Of a stretch of 64,000 bases of DNA, positions 47,661 to 61,600 are shown piece by piece. The notes under the pieces are model-generated. The model did no database searches. It was not told where the DNA came from and saw only the letters and a list, made by a program, of their open reading frames with translations. The stretch is from Rhizopus arrhizus (taxonomy: Eukaryota > Mucoromycota > Mucoromycetes > Mucorales > Rhizopodaceae): the NCBI GenBank assembly GCA_024220505.1, contig JAKZZE010000013.1, positions 558,001 to 622,000 of the forward strand. Reading direction: 5' to 3'. The first letter of the stretch is position 1. Every line of letters starts with the position of its first letter. Position numbers and translations under genes: made by a program.

Positions 47661-49428
47661 TTTTAAGAAAAGACAAAAGAAATATGTTTCTGTCTCAGTT
47701 GTTCAAAACTTGGATGCTTATATACTTTCCTTTAAAACTTTTCCGATTCAACCTCATATACAGATGTGCTCTAGTACACTCAATTTATTTACAATTCCGT
47801 GTTTTAAAGGACCAGCGTTACACTATTAGTCATGTTGTACTAATCTTGTCGGTTGGTTACAATAATAACAACATACTCGACATTTTGTACCACTTTTATT
47901 TAATTGATCAGTTTCGCAAAAAAAAAAAAAAAAGGCTACTTTTTCTGCTTTTCCCTGTAAAGCATTTTACCCATCATTCTTCGCTCAATACATAAATATT
48001 TCTTTCTTTTTGCTTATATATCATTAATTAGTATTATGTTATACAAAACTACAGAGAAAGGAAAGCATTGCATGTCAATATTGGCAAAAATAACTTAGTT
48101 TACAAGTCAGCATTTACGTATCTTACATTAATATGTACGGAAGACTAGGACAGCCAGATTTGCCGAATAAAAAAATGTTGTACATGTTTAATTGTAATTA
48201 TTTAAAATGAGGATGAAACCTTCTACAGTTGCTGTGTTAAATTCACGCTGAGTAACATGTCACAAACTGGAGCATTACTACAAAAATTTCCAACGATAAA
48301 TATAACAAACTGAAACATATTATGTATATCACAAGTTGCTTATGTGATCATAGACATAGTCATACGTTTTCAAAAGAAAGGTCTTACAAATGCATGTAGA
48401 TATGTATCATGTTTTTAATTAAACTTGTCAACAATTTACTACAACGAATTGGTGTTTACAAACATCATTTGTGCAAATCAAACTTTAAGCATTTGAGCGT
48501 CCGTAAAGGCACCGCAAGTAAAACAATGCCCTAGACGCTATAATCAACAGATTGACAAGCATTAAATTCATGTTATTGAAAATCATATCAAATTGTATTT
48601 TTTAAAAGTAAGGGACAGATGCTCTATAAATTGTAACAACCAAGAACTTGACAAATATGCAATTGTATTTCAATTTATACTATTATTTTATATTCTAAGC
48701 TAATCTAATGTAATTATATAATACACCACGCTTCTAGTATTGATGGGTTTAGTTATATCTATATATAAAAAGTGCATGGAAACTAGCTATTTGTATATAT
48801 GCTTAATAAATGTTTAAACTTTGTGACATTCTCATATTTTTCTCACAGGGGGCTCGGTAAGAGAATATAACTTAGAATTGACAAGAAAATCAGTATAAAT
48901 AACCACAAATAGGCTAATATTTTTTAAGGCATGTATAGAGCGTATATAGTCATTCAATCCACATCAATATTAGAAGTCGTTACATAAAGAACATAATCTT
49001 AGGTGCAAGTAAAATATAAAGTGACAAAATCATTAAAAAACATTTCAATTACTTTCAATAATCTTAAAGGAATTAGAATATCTCATAACCCGTAAGCCTT
49101 TATAATAGATATTAGAGATCATTTAATGTATTTCTATTACTGCTATTGAATTATCTGGTAGTATCTTTGATTGATCCACATAATAATAAATGTTTGGAAT
49201 TTGCTTTTCAAACGAACTTTATGTAATCCAATTTTTAGGTGGCAATTTTCATAGAGACTCTTTTTTAATATACCTAAAAAAGAAGCTGACATACTATTCC
49301 CTATTATTTACTTAAATGTCTGTTTATATTTCATTTTCGTAATAATCTGTGCGTATTCATTCTCCTTTACTCCTTATTTTTTCTTTTTTTCCCTCCAAAA
49401 GTTTTTTTTCTGTTTTAAAAAAGAAGCC
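47661..49428. other. Intergenic region between GH45 and bZIP genes
   Basis: About 1.77 kb between divergent genes. AT-rich and poor in open frames. It contains the GH45 core promoter at the left end and a pyrimidine-rich bZIP leader at 49365-49428. A 103-codon frame at 47684-47995 overlaps the GH45 promoter and looks random. Nothing else seen. Confidence 0.6.
47717..47724 (-). promoter_or_regulatory. TATA-like box of the GH45 gene
   Basis: On the minus strand TATATAAG lies 57 bp upstream of the GH45 start codon. Confidence 0.5.
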
Positions 49429-50211
49429 ATGTTAGCTTCGGTCGACGCAAAGCAGTATACTAAACCGATGAACATTTCTTCTATTACTTTACCTACTTTA
49501 GCTAATACTGCACTTGCCTCTACTTCCATATCTACAGAAGTTTCTGTTCCCCCACCAAATTCACTATCCAGACAGACTTACTATAATTCTCTTCACATTT
49601 CATGCTCTACCCTTAACTCATCAAAAAGAGGCGATGAGATGTCTGCTTCCTCATACTATCGTACACCACCAGATACTTCAACCTATATAAAAAATTGTTC
49701 CATACATCACCTATCTTACAGTCATCCTCCAAAATTTGATTACGCAATTAGGAATCATCCTTATGAGATATCTTTATCAGCCTCGAGTTCTTTTGACTTC
49801 CAATCTTCTAATTCTGTCTTCGGGACAGCATCTTTACGTGAACGGCGTCAACGAAATAAAGCAGCTTCAGCTAAATACCGAGCTAAAAAGAACCGGCAGT
49901 ACGGAGAAATGAGAAGTATAATATCCTCTCTAACTAAAGAGAACGATTTGTTGCAGAACCAGCTAGCAAATGCTCAACAAGAAAATCGTCGTTTAAAGAC
50001 GACTTATGATAAGCTTCGAGGTAAAGTCGTTGCAGAAAAAATGTTGAAAAGCTTATTGAATGATAGAGCTCATCAAATAGTGGATGAACAAGATTGTAGT
50101 GATGGAGAAGGATTTGGCAGTGGGGAGGAGACGTTTAAATCCACGCATTTTAGTATAGAAATTAAAAATTCAAGTAGCCAAGTAAAATTTTTGCAAAATA
50201 ACCATTTGTAA
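49429..50211 (+). CDS. bZIP transcription factor (Cys3/Met4-like basic region)
   Basis: Single-exon protein of 260 aa, nuclear and DNA-binding as a dimer. The Ser/Thr-rich N-terminal half has no domain I recognise. The basic region at about residues 138-160, RERRQRNKAASAKYRAKKNR, carries the N-x2-A-A-x2-(Y)-R contact pattern. A leucine-zipper coiled coil follows to about residue 200 (ISSLTKENDLLQNQLANAQQ). The RNKAASAKYRAKK form resembles sulfur regulators such as Neurospora Cys-3 and yeast Met4/Met28, but that is only a resemblance. The tail is acidic then polar. It lies between GH45 and PL14; a role in controlling them is speculation. Long non-coding DNA on both sides suggests its own regulation. 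Confidence 0.85.
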   Translation: MLASVDAKQYTKPMNISSITLPTLANTALASTSISTEVSVPPPNSLSRQTYYNSLHISCSTLNSSKRGDEMSASSYYRTPPDTSTYIKNCSIHHLSYSHPPKFDYAIRNHPYEISLSASSSFDFQSSNSVFGTASLRERRQRNKAASAKYRAKKNRQYGEMRSIISSLTKENDLLQNQLANAQQENRRLKTTYDKLRGKVVAEKMLKSLLNDRAHQIVDEQDCSDGEGFGSGEETFKSTHFSIEIKNSSSQVKFLQNNHL

Positions 50212-51371
50212 AGGTTTTATCCTCATCATATTGTTCTTTGTTTTTTAATTTTATTAGGCAATAATCCTCTAGCCTTAATCTACCACTTTTTATGACATGC
50301 TTCTTTCATATTAGTTCTAATCGTTTTTCAATACCATTTTTTGCTGGCTCATGTTTTTATTTAGTTTCAAACTTGTTATTTTGATTATCAACAATATCTT
50401 TTTTTTATAAAAAAGAGAAGCTTCTTTTATACAATTTAAACATAAAAAATAGGAGTTTTTATGGCAAAAACTAATTTTAATCAGTAACATGATGCCAATA
50501 AAGAAACTTGTTCCAGTGCATTAGCTTCCGTTACATAGTAAAATACTGAATATATCAAATAGTTGAAAAATTATAGTTTTCTAAAATACATAAGAATAAA
50601 AAAAGCCCCCATCGATGCTTTCATATTCTTTTTTTTGTCAAGCAAACACAAAAATAAAAAGGGTCATGTAATTTTCTCAAATATATATCATTGATCTCCT
50701 TTTGTTAATGCCAAGGATATATGCTATCAAATACTTAGGTATTAATGTACTCGTGTTGAGTCTATTTTCTTCAAGCCAACTGTTTTATATATCAAAATGA
50801 AGATAATAATGGTACTCTTAGATCAATAAAGATCTTAACTAATCAAGGTAATGAAGCTTTGTCATTTAACGTGTCTCAATATCTGAGAATAAAAAAATAA
50901 AAAAGGTTTATTCTTATTACAGTGTAAATATGTTGGATATAAAACAAAAATTATTTGCTATTTCCCTTTTACAAGGTTCTATCGTTCTTCACTTTATCGT
51001 TTCTTATATTATTCCAAGAATAAAAAGAGCGACTCCAATTATACTCACGTACATATACCTATTAACGAGCACATTAGATAACTTTGTTTATTTACATAAT
51101 CGCTTGTACAAGGTATCTCAGAGAGGCAGAAAAAGTATTTACAGTTTTCTATGCTTTACTGCCAATAAGAAGGTTTTATTTTAGCATGAATTTTATTTTT
51201 ATCTCCTATTTTTAGAAATTTATTAAAATGAGCAATCACTTCCAGCCTTTCTCTTTTTTGTCCTCTCCGCCTTTCCGTCTTTCCCCTTTTTCTCTCTTTT
51301 TTTTTTCTTCTTCTTCTCTTGTTTCCCTCTCTCTTTCTAATTTGGTATTAAATAAAGGGGCAAAAGATTAA
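50212..51371. other. Intergenic region between bZIP and PL14-like genes
   Basis: About 1.16 kb. It contains an 84-codon frame at 50930-51184 with hydrophobic stretches but no other support, and a strongly pyrimidine-rich promoter/leader at 51235-51330 for the next gene. Confidence 0.55.
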
Positions 51372-52419
51372 ATGCATTTGATTTGTATCAGTTTATTGTC
51401 CATCACAGCGTTTGTCAGTGCAGATGTTTCAACTAGAGCTTCTTCTTTAAATTTAACTCAAACATGGTCAGCAACAATGCCTTCTGCACCAATAACCTCA
51501 GATGCAATGAGTTACATCACCTCCAATTGGTTTGCATCAAATTTTTATGCTCCTGAAGATATCAGTTTCACAAACGATCCCATTGATACCAATTCAACAA
51601 ATACTGTCCTTAAAGTGAACTATCCTGCTGGTTCATATGCCCCTGTTGGAACTAAAAATGGGAACGGGGGTGTTAAAGGTGGTGCAGAGTTCTATTCATT
51701 ACCCAATGGACAAACAGAATATAACACAGCTCTCTTGAGGTATGATGTGGCATTCGATTCTAACTTTGATTGGGTTAAAGGAGGGAAGTTACCAGGCATA
51801 TTTGGTGGAGATATATCTCAAGGCTGTTCTGGAGGTGAGAAAGCGACTGGTGAGAATTGCTTTTCAGTACGAATGATGTGGAGAGAAGGAGGTGAGTTGA
51901 TAAGAAAATAAATTAAAACGCATGAACATACAGTTATTGATCATCTTTTTAGGTGCTGGAGAAGCCTATGCTTATATACCCACGTCAGATTCACTTTGTA
52001 ACTCAAAGCAAGTGATCTGCAACAGTGATTATGGTACCTCCTTTTCTCGAGGTGTAATTCGCTTCTCAACTATGAAATGGTCTCAAATTGAAATTTATGT
52101 CAAGCTAAACTCTGGATCCAATTCGAATGGTATCTTGGAAGTATGGCAAGATGGTTCATTGATGATCAATCAACAAAATATTCAATTCCGTAGCAATCAA
52201 AATCTTGGTGTATCCAGTATGATGTTTAGTACCTTCTTTGGTGGAGGATCAAGTAGTTATGCTACACCTGTTAATACCTCAACTTATTTTAGAAACTTTC
52301 AATTCAGTACAGGTAACACGCCTGATCCAGTTGGAAACACTGCTGCTGCTTCATTACAAATATCTTCATCATCTTATTACTTCCTATTTTTGGTTGTCGT
52401 TTATCAATTTTTCACATAG
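51372..52419 (+). CDS. PL14-like secreted polysaccharide lyase, probably GPI-anchored
   Basis: Two exons, 51372-51891 and 51953-52419, give 328 aa. The signal peptide is MHLICISLLSITAFVSA. The beta-jelly-roll body has the family blocks FDWVKGGKLPGIFGG, SVRMMWREGG, WSQIEIYVKLNS and MMFSTFFGGG, typical of polysaccharide lyase family 14 and related fungal proteins that cleave uronate-containing polymers. The C-terminus is a Ser-rich stretch followed by about 12 hydrophobic residues (YYFLFLVVVYQFF), the pattern of a GPI-anchor signal. The substrate cannot be read; glucuronan, which Mucorales carry in their walls, is a reasonable candidate, so wall remodelling is possible as well as digestion. Tail-to-tail with NDUFA13, 166 bp apart. 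Confidence 0.8.
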
Positions 52420-52585
52420 AAAGACAAATAAACATTACATTAGTAATCTCATTTGTTCTTTTTACTGTATTAGAAACAAAATGTTTGCACACAAAGGTAA
52501 TAATTTGGTTTTACATAAAGCTTTTGTTACAATTGTATTTCGAAAACTTGTCAAACGCGTAATTGTGTATGTATTGAGATATATT

Positions 52586-53016
52586 CTAGTTTTCTTCGGG
52601 AACAATGACAAAGCTAGGTGGAGTGTAATATTTGGTGCTATTGTAAACAGATTCTCCAGCTTTCCAACCTTCAACATTCTTCATGATTTCTGCTTCACGA
52701 GCCTTGGCAGCTTCAGAGCGACGATAGGCATCACGATCAGCTTCGGCAGTTAAAAGAGGGATAAGATGAATGCGTGCCCAAAGATTTTCACGATTTAATT
52801 CTCTTTTCAGTTTTTTTAGAATGACTTTTGTAATTAAGAAAATTTCTACCTTCGTTCAAGATTGCCTTCAGCAACTTTGTAAAAACCATAGGCCGAAATA
52901 GCGGCAATTCCAGAAAGTATAACTAAGCCAGAAGGACCACGTTTAGGTAAGTAACGACGGTATCTAACTTCTGGGAAACCTCCTTGAGGTGGCATGTCTT
53001 GAGTTGGGGTGGCCAT
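52586..53016 (-). CDS. NADH dehydrogenase complex I subunit NDUFA13 (GRIM-19 / B16.6)
   Basis: Accessory subunit of mitochondrial complex I. Two exons with a 47-nt intron give 127 aa. Starts MATPTQDMPPQGGFPEVRY, followed by the RRYLPKRGPSG block and a single membrane span (LVILSGIAAISAYGFY). The intron falls in ERRELNREN, after which LWARIHLIPLLTAEADRD is conserved. The end is YTPPSFVIVPEEN. The stop is at 52586-52588. Length and motif order match the family well. Its presence shows that the organism has a multisubunit complex I, unlike Saccharomyces. Confidence 0.92.
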
Positions 53017-54569
53017 TATGTTTTAATTAATTTAACAAAATTTTATGTCGAAAAAAGAAGTAATCCAATTCTAGGGTTTTTGCTTAGGCGGAGTTGACCC
53101 ATTTAATTCATCCAATTAGCGCTGACGTAACGAAGTCGGTGTGATTTATGTAAAAGACTTTTGGAAATGCAAGGAGATATGATATTCTCCTCCTCACACA
53201 GAGAAAGATGTCGTTCAGAGTATACTTTAAAGATGGATAAGTTCAATTTACCTTTAAAGGAAATTATTAGATATCGAAAAGTCGTATGTCTAAGGGCAGA
53301 AGCATTGAATTCCAATGTCTAATAATATTGATCATATGCTTTTAAGTACGCCTGCCAATTATTTTTACTGTTTGCAAAGAACATGATTATTTTTAAAAGC
53401 GAAAATTAATGTAATATGTATGTCTTAGTAAAGTTATTCATACGGGCAATGATAATCAAAAAATATATAAAGAATAATTTTTATAGACGGGGAACTCTTT
53501 GTTCTTACGTAGTTTATATTTTTGTGCATCAGCTCATGAATAAATAACTTTGAGGAGACTTCTTGTATTTATTGCTTAATTATGTCACACGAAGCATAAA
53601 ATGCAAAATGAGTTTAATGCTGCCAACAATAGATGGTTTGCATTGATTAAAGTATGCCCAAAGAAAGGAACAAAAGTATTATAGATCTATTTGAAAGAGG
53701 AAATGATTTATTAAAATGACAAGTGTATGTAGTTTACCAAATTTATCTTGAGTAATGGGCATTTTAATATGGTTGTAAGTCATAAAGAATGGACAGGACC
53801 TTTTGTTGAAAAAAATCTTCACTTGGCCACTCTTCTTTTTAAAAGGTTGAGGTTATTTACTAAGCAATAAAGTAATCTTTACAACCTTTAGGGAAAGTTA
53901 AAAATCTCTTCATAGTAATTGATAGAAAAACAATCAACGCAGTAATAATATCAACTTATTTAAATTTATTGAATAAGCATGATTTATAACTGTAATTTAC
54001 AACTGCCATCAAAATCTTTTGAATGAAAAACAAAAAGACCAATCATTGCGTATACTTTTGATAGCAACTTGTTTGGAAAAATAGCACATTTTGTCATCTA
54101 CTTGATAAAAAAAAAGGGTGGCTAAAAAGCTGAGAAGTTGAAGAGGACGATTAAGGTATTAATTCCATGTGCCAAGTGAAAATAAATTATAGCTTACCAT
54201 GTACGTATGTTCTTCGTTGCCAGTTCATTTCAATTGACGTAAAAAACATCCATCTCCGATCGTTGTTGTTTTACTCTGAGGAAGAACAAGACAAAAGCAA
54301 TATTTTTCAAGTATATTAATGATACTATTTCAGTTTCTTTGGCTAATATAAATTAATTCAGAAAAAACTGATCATGAAATACCAGGCAAGTCCTCAGATT
54401 TATATTTCATTATAAATAATGCATTGAATAATTTTGGGTACGATAAGCTACATATTAGTCACATCCAAAAGATTATAAAAATGGCAAGTATGCTCAAGGT
54501 TGGATCCAATACTCTGGTATGTGCTTTTTTTTTATTATAGTTTATGCTAAAAAGAATAATAGTTGTCTT
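53017..54569. other. Intergenic region between NDUFA13 and separase
   Basis: About 1.55 kb of AT-rich DNA. The NDUFA13 promoter is at the left; the right end is beyond the separase stop. A 70-codon minus-strand frame (53103-53315) has no further support. Nothing else seen. Confidence 0.6.
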
Positions 54570-55553
54570 TTATAGGTATACAGGAACACCGTAAACAACA
54601 GGTGCAGCTCCAATTAAATATTTAAGGTTACATTTGTCTCTTGATTCTACCACAGCTTGAACCAAAGACTTTCCCTTACTTTTGTCAATAACTCCCCAAG
54701 TTTCTAGCATATGTTTAGTAACATTATCAATACTTCGATCTGTTACATCCCATAAGTTCCCGACTACTGCAGGGCTTCCAGCTACAAGATAATTTAAAAT
54801 GTATCCATGAGGATCATACTCTCCATTAGTTTCCATTCTTCCGCTACTACAGCCCATAAGTAACGAGACAGCACATTTAGGAAGATTTCTAACTATATTT
54901 CCTCTCAGAAAGCTTTGTCCTGCACTGTGACCAAAGTACCTATTAAAAAATAATTATGGAAATAAGTGATTACAATACAAGTTAATAATAAATATTGAGG
55001 TTACATATATAAATCTCTCGACTGTAGCGCGTCTTTACACTGAAGTTCCATTGGAGCTGTTCCTATTATCCCACCCCATTGTGGAAAACTAAATTATAAT
55101 GATTAGTATGGCCTATATCACTTCTTTTTCTTTAATTAAATGTACCTCTTGAACAACGTTTCAAATTCTTTTTGAGTGTCCACTAAATCGCCTGATGGGT
55201 TGAGAACATAAAAGGTGTTTTTCTTTGAAAGGTGTAAATCATTTCCCGCATTTTCCTTACTCTTCATTTTGTTACCGCCTGAACCATTTGAAGACTTTTT
55301 GGATTGTGCATAAAGAATACGATCGCGCAAAAACGATAGACATGGTAAGCGGGATACAGCTTGTTTTCGAAGTATGGGGATATTTTCCATAGGAAGCATT
55401 TGCATGTATTTGTCTAAAATGAGTATAACATGGTCATTAGGCATACTGCTATCCGCATCAATACCCTTGCGTGCCACATTATTATGATAAGATGATATAA
55501 TATTGGATAGCCCTTTTGTTATCTAATTGTTTATTGTCAATAAACAAGAAGCC

Positions 55554-55603
<50 letters not shown>

Positions 55604-58600
55604 ACCTCTTTACTAACTTGATCAAAATTGATATATATAGAATGATCCTCATAGCAAGACAGTGCAAAATAAGCTATGTCTTCCAATTCTTTAGCGCTAG
55701 GAAACTGTCCTAATTGAAGTACAATACGACAAAAGTGAAGACTAAACTCAACCTTTGCTTTTTTACTAGACAATTTCATAACAATTTTGTGCACAAGTTC
55801 ATTCAGCTGTTCACAGAATTTTTTTAAATCCTCTAAAGATTCATTACGCTGACCGGATAGAATGCCTTTGAATCCACCAAACCATTCTTGAACTCTTGCT
55901 AATAGAATTTCTAGCCTAGAGTCTAGAGAAGATCGCTTAGCCCACCACTGCTTTACTTCTTCAGGGCGCTTGCACTGAGCACTGTACTGAATTGTATCGT
56001 CACTTTCTTGAATGATACTTTTAAGCTCTGCTTCAGCTTCCTGAAAAGAGTCGCAAGTGTTTTGATCAGATCCAAATTTTTTGGTTATACGACTGAGAGG
56101 AATTTTAATAACAAAAGGTGCTTCACCTGCTCTTAGCTGGACAGCATATAGAGTGTTGTGTTCTAGATCCATTGTTAGAGAACATATTGTCCAATTATCT
56201 GGGATAATATCCACATATTCTTGTTGGAACTGAGCGTCGTCTAACAAATGATCTTTGCTGTAGTGTTCTGAAAGAGTTAATAGGTGCGACTGCAGCCAAT
56301 CTGGGGTGGTGGAAGGAGTGGGCAATCGTGATTTTCTATGATCATTTTCTGTTTCATCAGGAGGCCAACTGTTTTCGGAAAGGGGTTTGTATCCGCTCAT
56401 TTTTTGTACTTTTTCAGTCAAACACGTTTGAATAAGTCTACGAGCATGGAGTCCTTTTGCCATTTCTAAGTAATAAGCACTTGACCAGGCATTATTATTC
56501 ACCAATTCTCTCGTCTTGATCTCAATCTGGTTTTTGAGAAAAATAGCAAACCCCGTATCATTGCAAAGCTTATTGACAGCCATAAGGCGTTCTCGATTTA
56601 TACCCGATTGAAAAGCAATCATCATTTTTTCCAAAGAATACGTCAGCTTGTCCCACAAATCACGCAGTTTGTCATTTATATTGCCGTCATCTTCGACTGT
56701 CCTGTGCCGAGCTACTCTGGATATGTAATTCATAGCAGGCAAACATTTAATGTCTTGTTGTTTTAAGCTATTATGCTTTGATATCTCATCGAGTGTTAAT
56801 TTTAATTTTAAGTGACCCATAGTAGTATTAAATTGGAACTGTATTCTTGTTAGTACTGTTTTCTTTCGACCCTTCATCTTTAGAAACATACCTCATCAAA
56901 GCTCAAACCAGAGTCTTCTAATGCCTCAAGTAAAGATACACCAGTTGTATGTTCATCTTTATAAGCATAAATAGTAGCTAAAATAGTAAACTTAGTTTGC
57001 TATACTAAATTGCTCAATAGTGCTTTACTAACCTTTTTGGATAACGTTTGAAGTTTGCATACGTTGCAGAGGAATACATTCATTTTTTGTATCAACTATA
57101 ATATAAAAGTGTTCAAACTAAATACATTTCATAATGAAGGTGTAACTTACTATCCATATCATCATTTGACTTGGTATCTTCTTTTACGTCCGTAAGCTTT
57201 TCCAAAGTAACAATATACTTCGAATCTGATAAAGTTTCTAATGCTTTGTTTGCCTCGTCATACATCACGATAGCCTCGTCATACATTTTTCTAGCAATTG
57301 CCAAATTTGCCATCGAAATGTTCAATTTTACTTGGTTATGAAGAGGATTGTAATTCTATGACAAAAAATATTAGTTCATTTTGTGTTGAAAGTGCGAAGC
57401 AACTTACATCAGGTTTATACTGAAGAGCCTTTTCTAAATCCTTTTCAGATTCATCCAACTCACCATATCTTAAATTGAAATCACTGGAGCATATATAGGC
57501 ATAATATAGCATTGATTTTGACTGCAGTCTTTGAGCAAGACCAATCCCTTGACGAACAAAATACTTCGCTTCATTCCATGAACCTTTTGTTAGGTATAAC
57601 TGGCATATAATTTCCATACATTTTCCAGTTTTTTCAGCTAGTTTCCACTGTGATTCTCTGAAAACAGCTTTTGAAACTGATTGCACCTCATGTTTTTTCT
57701 TTGTTCCATCTTCTGAAAATGGATCCGAAACTGGCCCAGCTTCTCGTTCTTCATTTTGAAAGGTCTTGATGCATCTATTTAATATTTGGAGTGCAGTTGT
57801 AGTGTTGTTAATTGCATTGTCAAGAGTATCTGAACGAAGCATTGACTTGGCAATGTATGCTTCTGATAGAATGATAGATCTGGTGACAAATTGCTTGGAA
57901 GTCTGTTGTGTATTTTTTGACTCATCCATTAACCTGTGAATCCATACACATTTCGCTTTATCAAACGTTTCCTTACTTCGAATGGAAACAGAACAGTTAC
58001 GATATTGTAACAAACAAGGAAAAAAAAAAAAGATATAGCCTTACCTTTTATCAAATTCACTAATAATTGCTAGATATTGTGAATAGCTCACAAGGAAAGT
58101 GAGTTCTGCAAAAGCATTGCATTTATTGTTCGAGATTGCTTTCTTAGCTTGATTGTATTCATTAAGTGCTTTACGAGTGTAGCCTAGAGTGCAATATATT
58201 TTGGCAATTTCGCAAGTTATAATAATAGATTCTATTATTCAACTGGTTAATATAACAAGAGCCTTCGATTGAATATGATTTTGTAATATACCGGAGATAT
58301 GATCAATTTTAGTATTTCTAAAGCCATTATTGAGCTTTAGCAGAAGGCGAAGGGCATTGATTTGATAAGTATACTGCCCAATGATACCAAATAGATCAGC
58401 CAACATCTGTAAGTGTGCATATAATTTGTCAACATCATCAATTTCGCTGTAAACTTGCTGTTTATCTGCAAGCGAGGTAGTGGCTAGATGGTTTTTGTTA
58501 CTTTGGCTGCTTCTATCTTTCTAGTTCAATACTTACAAGAATCATAAACGGCGTTAATGTTTTTTAGTAATACACCCCAATGCTGAATAGGAAGCGAAAA

Positions 58601-61600
58601 AGAACAAGGCACCTTCTCTTTTAATTCATGACCACATATTGCTATCCATGAAGTAGCTAACGCGAGATAGTGTCTTCTGTAATATAAAAGATTGCCATCT
58701 TCGGCATATTCCTACAAAGCGATAAAATGAGTTTGAGCCTTATAATGTGTAAATAATAAGTACGCTTAGTTTGAGTAGCTCGTATGCTTCTATAGCACAT
58801 TTGAGGGCATTTCTTAAACAGCTATGTCTGTCATTATTGTTTGATCTCTCGATTCTGACGCGTTCCAATAAAATTCTTAAAATGTAATAAAAAGTCAATG
58901 TCTTTGATCATGTATAAACCTGTATGTGAAGTATACCTTGCTCTACGAAGAGGATATGAGGTAGGTTCGTAAACTTCAAGTAATTTTTCAGCAATAAATA
59001 ATTGGAATCTGTTAAGTTTTGTTTTCAAGGATAAAACACTCCACACCTTCAGCTCGCACTCATAAATGATGGACTGTTGAATTAGATTGAAGTTACTTAG
59101 GTCAAGATGTTCACTTGCAAAGGTAACTGATTCCTGTTTAGGGTCTATAATTGAAGTTCTCAAAAAACGATCCATTAGTTTTGGTATAAGGCGGTCGTTT
59201 TCCATAATGGTAGATACTGCAGTTGAATTTCCTTGATCTACAAAATTTTTGATTTTTGAAGTAGGAATTTGCCTTAGTCCAAGACGATAGGCTTTGCCAG
59301 CATCCTCATAGTCCTTGTTTTTGAAGCAGCATGTACCTAATATTTCGTATCTCGTAGACAGTTCAAGTTTGCTTTCATCACTGCTGTCACATTCTATTGA
59401 TTTTTCCAACAAAGTACACGATTTTCGAATCGGGTATATTGCTTTAGAATACATATCCACCTTAATCATAGCAGTTCCCATACTATAATAAGAACCTGAT
59501 ATCCAACTGTATCCTGTATTGTACTTCATTATTACACATAAATCTTCTGCTTTGTGAAGATATTCAAGTGCCTTATAATAAGTACTTTCATCTTCTACTT
59601 TAAATTGAATCCGTGCTAGTAAAATCATGATGTCAACAAAAGTGGTCATGATAGTATCCATTTGAAATTTTTGTTTGAAATCCGCAAACTATAAAGTATA
59701 ATTTAAAATCACAAGTACATCTAAAACTAGATTTATACTTACTTTTGTCTTTATCATTCGAATACCAGAGGATATACAATCACTAAAGCTCTGAAGCATC
59801 TTATTAAGTTGAGGAATAACAGCGTTCCATGTTCCAAAGTTACTTGGTGTGACCATTTCTCCAGCTCTTGGTGGTGTCCTGAAAGGATCATTGGCTGAAA
59901 CAGTTACATTATGTATGGCTTTATCCAAAACGAATTCGTAGAAGCGTTTTGAGCTTTGTCTAAAAGAATCCGCGCTTTTACAAAAGGCTAAAAGAGCTTG
60001 TGCTGACTGATCATCTTGTGACTGAACATTATCTATTGTCGATTGCATCAGTTCTATACAAGATACAGCCTCCTTGAATGTGGTGCTAATATCGATATCT
60101 ATAGATATTAATCAACAAATGAATATGTTAGATTTTTTCTTTCTTTTTAATTAAATTGTATCAATTTTACATATATGATCAAGGACCATTTTATCCATTT
60201 GCACAGAACCCAATGACAGCTTTGCAGTTGCAGCATATGCAGCATAATAATAAGCGTGTTTGTCTGGTTTGCCAATCATAATGCGTATAGGGCGAATCAT
60301 ATGTTTATAAGCATAAAATGCCCCTTTGTAACTTTTTAGTTTTCTAGAAACATAAGCATAGAAATCACATAGAACAAAATAAGAATTGAGTTCCAGAATA
60401 TCTTTGGCATTAGGTTCAAAGCTTTGCAAAAAGATCTCGCAGTGTTTCTGAATATATTGAAAGTTTGCTATACAAATAATTAAATACGCGCTTTTAAATT
60501 AAGTTAATCTTTTTTTATAAATATATACTTCTATTTGTCGCTTTCTCATAAGTTAAGCTGCATCGTACAAAATGATCAAAAATTGATTTTAGAGGTTTTG
60601 TTTTAGAGACCAAGAAAGACTTAAGTGCAAGGCATTGTAAAGTATATGAATAATACGCATTTTCCTCTGTTGTTGTTTAAAAAGATAAAACGTCAACAAT
60701 CTGTAAGCAACTTAATATCTGTTTACCATTCTGAGGGTAACTTTTGGCCACTTTTGAAAGTATCTTTTGAATACCATCCAATTGTTTACTCGCAATAGTT
60801 GAATCTACAGAAAGTAATTGCTTGCACCAATCTAGAAAATTGCCAGGCTTTTCAAATAGGTATGGAATGCACTAGAAAGAAGGGTTAGAGAATACCTAAA
60901 TCATATATTTAAATTAAGGTTGTTTACTTTGGCTAAAGCGCCGTCTTTCAATTCACAAAAACATCGAATACAATTCATCTGATAGGCTAGAACAAGCAGA
61001 ATCATCGTACGATCGTTCACAGTTGTATCCAGTGGAAACTGAAACAAATCATGGTATTTATTGATTGTGTCCTGTTCCCATTGATTACTGATGATAATTT
61101 CTGGTACAATACTGCTAGACAAAGAGTTGCCTATTGTATTTGTTGAAGATTCTCTCAGAGCACTTAAATGCCCAGAGATAGATGAAGTTATTTTGGTTGA
61201 TTTGTTATTGTCTTTACTGGGTTTACTGCTACTTAGAGAAACTTTCATTACGCTTGCTAACAAGAGACGAAATTTTGCAAGTTCATGTAAAGCTCTGCCA
61301 TACTACGGAAAGATTGAATCAAAAAAATTGTTGCAAAATAGTAAAACTTTTTTTTCATTATTACTTCTCCCAAGTCAACTATTTTGCTAATAATATTAGA
61401 GGTTGTTTTTTCAATGTCTAAAGGCTTGAGTGTCGTCAAGGTATTCATGTGTCGTAATGCGGTCAAGGCATAAAAAGAAGAGTCAATCAGACAGTTCACA
61501 GCAACTGTATACAAATCTTTTGATAGATTCTCTTTCTTTAGTTTGGTGAATGTTTCTGAATTTTGATTGACGATACGCATAGCTAATGGAGCCAAGCGCA

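Noticed and set aside
47684..47995. 103-codon plus-strand frame
   Set aside because: It overlaps the GH45 promoter and TATA box, shows no domain, and ends in an A-run-coded Lys stretch.
50930..51184. 84-codon hydrophobic frame
   Set aside because: No signal peptide, no promoter element and no known domain; length is not beyond chance.
53103..53315. 70-codon minus-strand frame upstream of NDUFA13
   Set aside because: No domain or splice context; it looks random.
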